Source: Reticulitermes lucifugus
Lineage: Eukaryota > Arthropoda > Insecta > Blattodea > Rhinotermitidae
Direction of reading: 5' to 3'
NCBI GenBank assembly: GCA_026260175.1
Contig: JAKCWW010000019.1
Span: forward strand, 133,238-197,237
Length of the DNA: 64,000 nucleotides
This document shows, piece by piece, positions 61,291 through 64,000 of this stretch. The notes beneath the pieces are model-generated. The model saw only the letters and a program-made list of their open reading frames with translations, made no database searches and was not told the origin of the DNA. The position numbers and the translations under genes are program-made. Every line of letters starts with the position of its first letter. Positions within the stretch are counted from its first letter, which is position 1.

Positions 61291-62269
61291 TTCGAGAAAT
61301 TAAATCTTACTGGATAAATATATTTCCTTGACAAAATTTCAGTTTTTGAAACTACAGAGAGGTTTGGCGAATGTCTGCTGTTAATAATACATAATAAGGT
61401 ATAAATCGAGCATAAAGTTACGAGCAAGAAGAAGTGCAGACATGTGTGTACAGTGACTTTATCTAACCGTATATATATACACATAGAATACAAATATATG
61501 TACAAACTTATATAAACTCAAAATTCAACGTAGAAGGATTAAGAATATTATGAAAATCTAAACTTCAATTGTAAAAAATCGTGGTCTTGTGGACGGCATT
61601 CCTCCTTCACGTTGAGAAGTATCGAGTTTATATCTCGAAACGGAAACCAGCTATCATGTCAGGATTTTGGTGATTTACCTCAGTACCTCCTGAAAGATGC
61701 TAGGGCAGTGCCTCCTGTTACCCAAAAGTCTTTCTTTCATATGTTTACTATTTGTAATCATCCTGTCATTCCATATTACGCAATATGAGTTCCTGACAGT
61801 GTGATATAAGCCATAAATAAATACTAAATTCAAGGAAATTTCCTCTCTGATACACTGCCTTGAATGTGAAGGAGGCAGAAAATACTGCAAAAGAATATCA
61901 TAAGAAAAATATCCTCTCGTTATAATGTAATGAGTCAGCCATGAGTTTATACAATGCGAGGTTTTTTGTTGTTGTGGTAAGGTGAAGGACGGACTTGGAA
62001 TGATACACCTCCGAAACATACGGCAAGGGTGGATTTTTATGATTATATACACATCACTTGCCCCATTAAATTAGCCTATGTCTCCCATTCCATTCCCAGT
62101 GTTTTGAAGACAGGCATATTACATTATAAAAGAGGCTTCAGTAATCTAACGTCAGTGGTGTTATCTATGTACATTCAAATATCAGCAGGCGTTGGATTAG
62201 GACACAGTATTTGATTTTGTACTAAAGGCAACCTATAGCTAATATCTTTTCACGTAAAAATCTTATAGT

Positions 62270-62490
62270 CTTTTACACACACACACATACACACATACAT
62301 ACGTACATACATACATACATACATACATACATACGTACATACACACACATACACACATACATACATNNNNNNNNNNNNNNNNNNNNNNNNNNNNNNNNNN
62401 NNNNNNNNNNNNNNNNNNNNNNNACATACATACATACATAAATACATACATACATAAATACATACATACATACATACATACATACACTTT
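62270..62490. repeat. (ATAC)n/(ACAT)n microsatellite containing an assembly gap
   Basis: Acat and aca units occupy both sides of 57 N (62367-62423). The MYVCMYVC-type reverse frames are repeat translations, not proteins. Confidence 0.97.
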
Positions 62491-62603
62491 TCAACTTAGA
62501 TATACACACGGACCAACTTACTTTTCCACACCCTCCCTCCCTCACGAGTAACAGATCTATAATTTCTCATGCACCGACGAAATTCTGTACACGCTATTAT
62601 GTG

Positions 62604-62645
62604 TGTATGAATGTATGTATGCATGTACGTATGTATACATACATA
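62604..62645. repeat. (GTAT)n-like microsatellite
   Basis: Short runs of tgta, then atac units, in opposite sense to the array 120 bases upstream. Confidence 0.7.
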
Positions 62646-62683
62646 AACGTGGTAATTTCAAAAGGAAACACGAGCACCTACTG

Positions 62684-62701
62684 TATATATATATATATAT
62701 T
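62684..62701. repeat. (AT)n microsatellite
   Basis: A run of ta/at units. Confidence 0.9.
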
Positions 62702-62709
62702 TCAACATG

Positions 62710-63680
62710 CATGACAGGTTTCTATTTTTTATTTCTAAAACTAAATGTAAGTAAAGAGCCCATCATCTCATCATCATGCCGTCTGTAAAAGAGCACATAA
62801 AGTGCCACGGTTTGAAGGGAAAGCTGAAAATGTGTGGAGTGTGGGAGGAGGGGGCCTGCAAGCGAACGAATAAGAGAAACACGGGAATGGCTGGTTTATA
62901 CAAGAGAAGGAAAGCATCTATGATACACAAAGTTTAAACTTTCGAAAACCGGCGTAAACTGAACATATAACGTACACTGGAACTGAAGCAACTGTATGAT
63001 GAAAAGATGAGGAGGGATCAGAGAGGGAAAAGTAACTAGCATAAAGGGGAGTCCCTTTTCATTATTGTGTACCATCAGTAATGATGATGGATGTTACGTC
63101 TGATGTTTGCAGCAAGCAATCTACAGCGTTGTAATAGTGGAGAACATACTAATGAGTAACACTTTAACATAAAACTTAACATACGTAACACGTGATTCAG
63201 CAACAGAGCAAGGCGGCCCAAGCACTAAAGATTGCGACTTGTATTCGGGAAATGATCAGTTAAAATCTATTCCGAAATATTGTCTATTCTGCCTGAGGTT
63301 CTCTGACTCATTTTCTATCCCTCCAGCCATATGCCGAGATATTACCATAAAGTAGGCCACGATCGCATTCTACCACATTATTTCCAATTTATTGTTCGGT
63401 ACAAACTTGAATTACTTAGTGTCATTAAATAAACTCTAAACAAATTAACACAGGTAGGCCTACAAATTGATCGTAAGTATTATTTGAGCAAGTAAGAGTC
63501 GATACTGTAGTCTATGTGTAATAGTTAATACAAAAATTTAAATATGATTTTGCTGCTGCAATTAACGTTAAAAACGGCCCAATGTGTAGGCTAGGGCTAC
63601 ATATTTTTCGCCTTGATTAATTTCCAAATATAATTTTACTTCTTATTTTGTTCAGGTATCAAAAGTATTTTTTCCTTCAG
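62710..63680. other. Intronic sequence, unassigned
   Basis: No recognisable exon or element. Presumed intron preceding the missing helix-3 homeodomain exon. Confidence 0.5.
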
Positions 63681-63689
63681 AAGGAAGAT

Positions 63690-63960
63690 CAAACACTGAT
63701 GGCGTCTGAGTATAGGGTGCTGGTAACAGTATTTGAAACCACGTGGGGGGAAATAATGAAAGTCTAGAGGAAAATGTATACAAAGGGGCTTCATAATTTG
63801 TACTATTTATAGTATATTGTCAGGAAGAAAAGTACCGCACAATGTGATAGACAGAACTTGTAGTCTTCATAGGATACAGCATAAGGGACACTAAAGTTTA
63901 ATCGGAAAATGTGGAGGGACTGACTCGTTTGAAGTCCTAGATGGGAGTGAAGGTGGGCGG
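63690..63960 (+). mobile_element. LINE family 1, decayed fragment at the right edge
   Basis: The translation LMASEYRVL, TWGEIMKV and then KGLHNLYYL follows the FENRVLRR...TGEWRKL...HDLY order of family 1. Stops are frequent, and the fragment may continue past the window. Confidence 0.55.
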
Positions 63961-64000
63961 TCCACAACAGTACACCCTATTTATTATTACATGTTTTATA

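Noticed and set aside
62250-62545. Cys/Tyr-rich MYVCMYVC frames as a repeat protein
   Set aside because: They are translations of an ACAT microsatellite that contains a run of N.

Overview
This is a piece of a large, AT-rich, repeat-dense insect genome carrying the 5'-middle part of one host gene, a Pax6-family transcription factor read on the + strand. Five coding exons join in a single open frame: 1821(approx.)-2037, 3774-3954, 39872-40103, 55019-55171 and 58330-58412. They encode the N-terminal flank, the whole paired domain, the linker and the first part of a paired-class homeodomain. The residues favour twin of eyeless (toy) over eyeless: an FGCS-x-AGHSG lead-in, Asn at paired-domain position 14, [13 protein letters not shown] and a GWAWYP linker. 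The start codon exon lies upstream of the recognised part and was not found. The last homeodomain exon (helix 3, the VWFSNRR part) and the C-terminus are not in the window and should lie beyond 64000.

Layout: 1-1820 is upstream or 5' intron sequence with a 34-bp minisatellite and a SINE inserted in related repeats. Intron sizes are 1.7 kb (2038-3773), 35.9 kb (3955-39871), 14.9 kb (40104-55018), 3.2 kb (55172-58329) and more than 5.6 kb (58413 onward). Most other things I can name are transposable-element fossils inside these introns: about fifteen decayed 3' fragments of one LINE family, one fragment of a second LINE, three tRNA-derived SINE families, a foldback (MITE-like) family, a dead mariner, and microsatellites. 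No convincing second host gene, RNA gene, CRISPR array or LTR element was seen.

The repeat repertoire (LINE 3' ends running into TTAG-type tails, and SINEs of a type I associate with cockroach and termite genomes) suggests a polyneopteran, probably Blattodea. That is inference from memory of such repeats, not a measured match. Two runs of N mark assembly gaps (48213-48276 and 62367-62423), both inside repeats.

I found no undescribed multi-gene system. The items most worth a second look are the possible alternative acceptor at the exact start of the paired domain, the recurrent compact hairpin motif resembling a hammerhead-ribozyme core, the 46-bp-arm palindrome that contains one copy of it, and LINE sequence ending about 30 bp from a homeodomain-exon acceptor.
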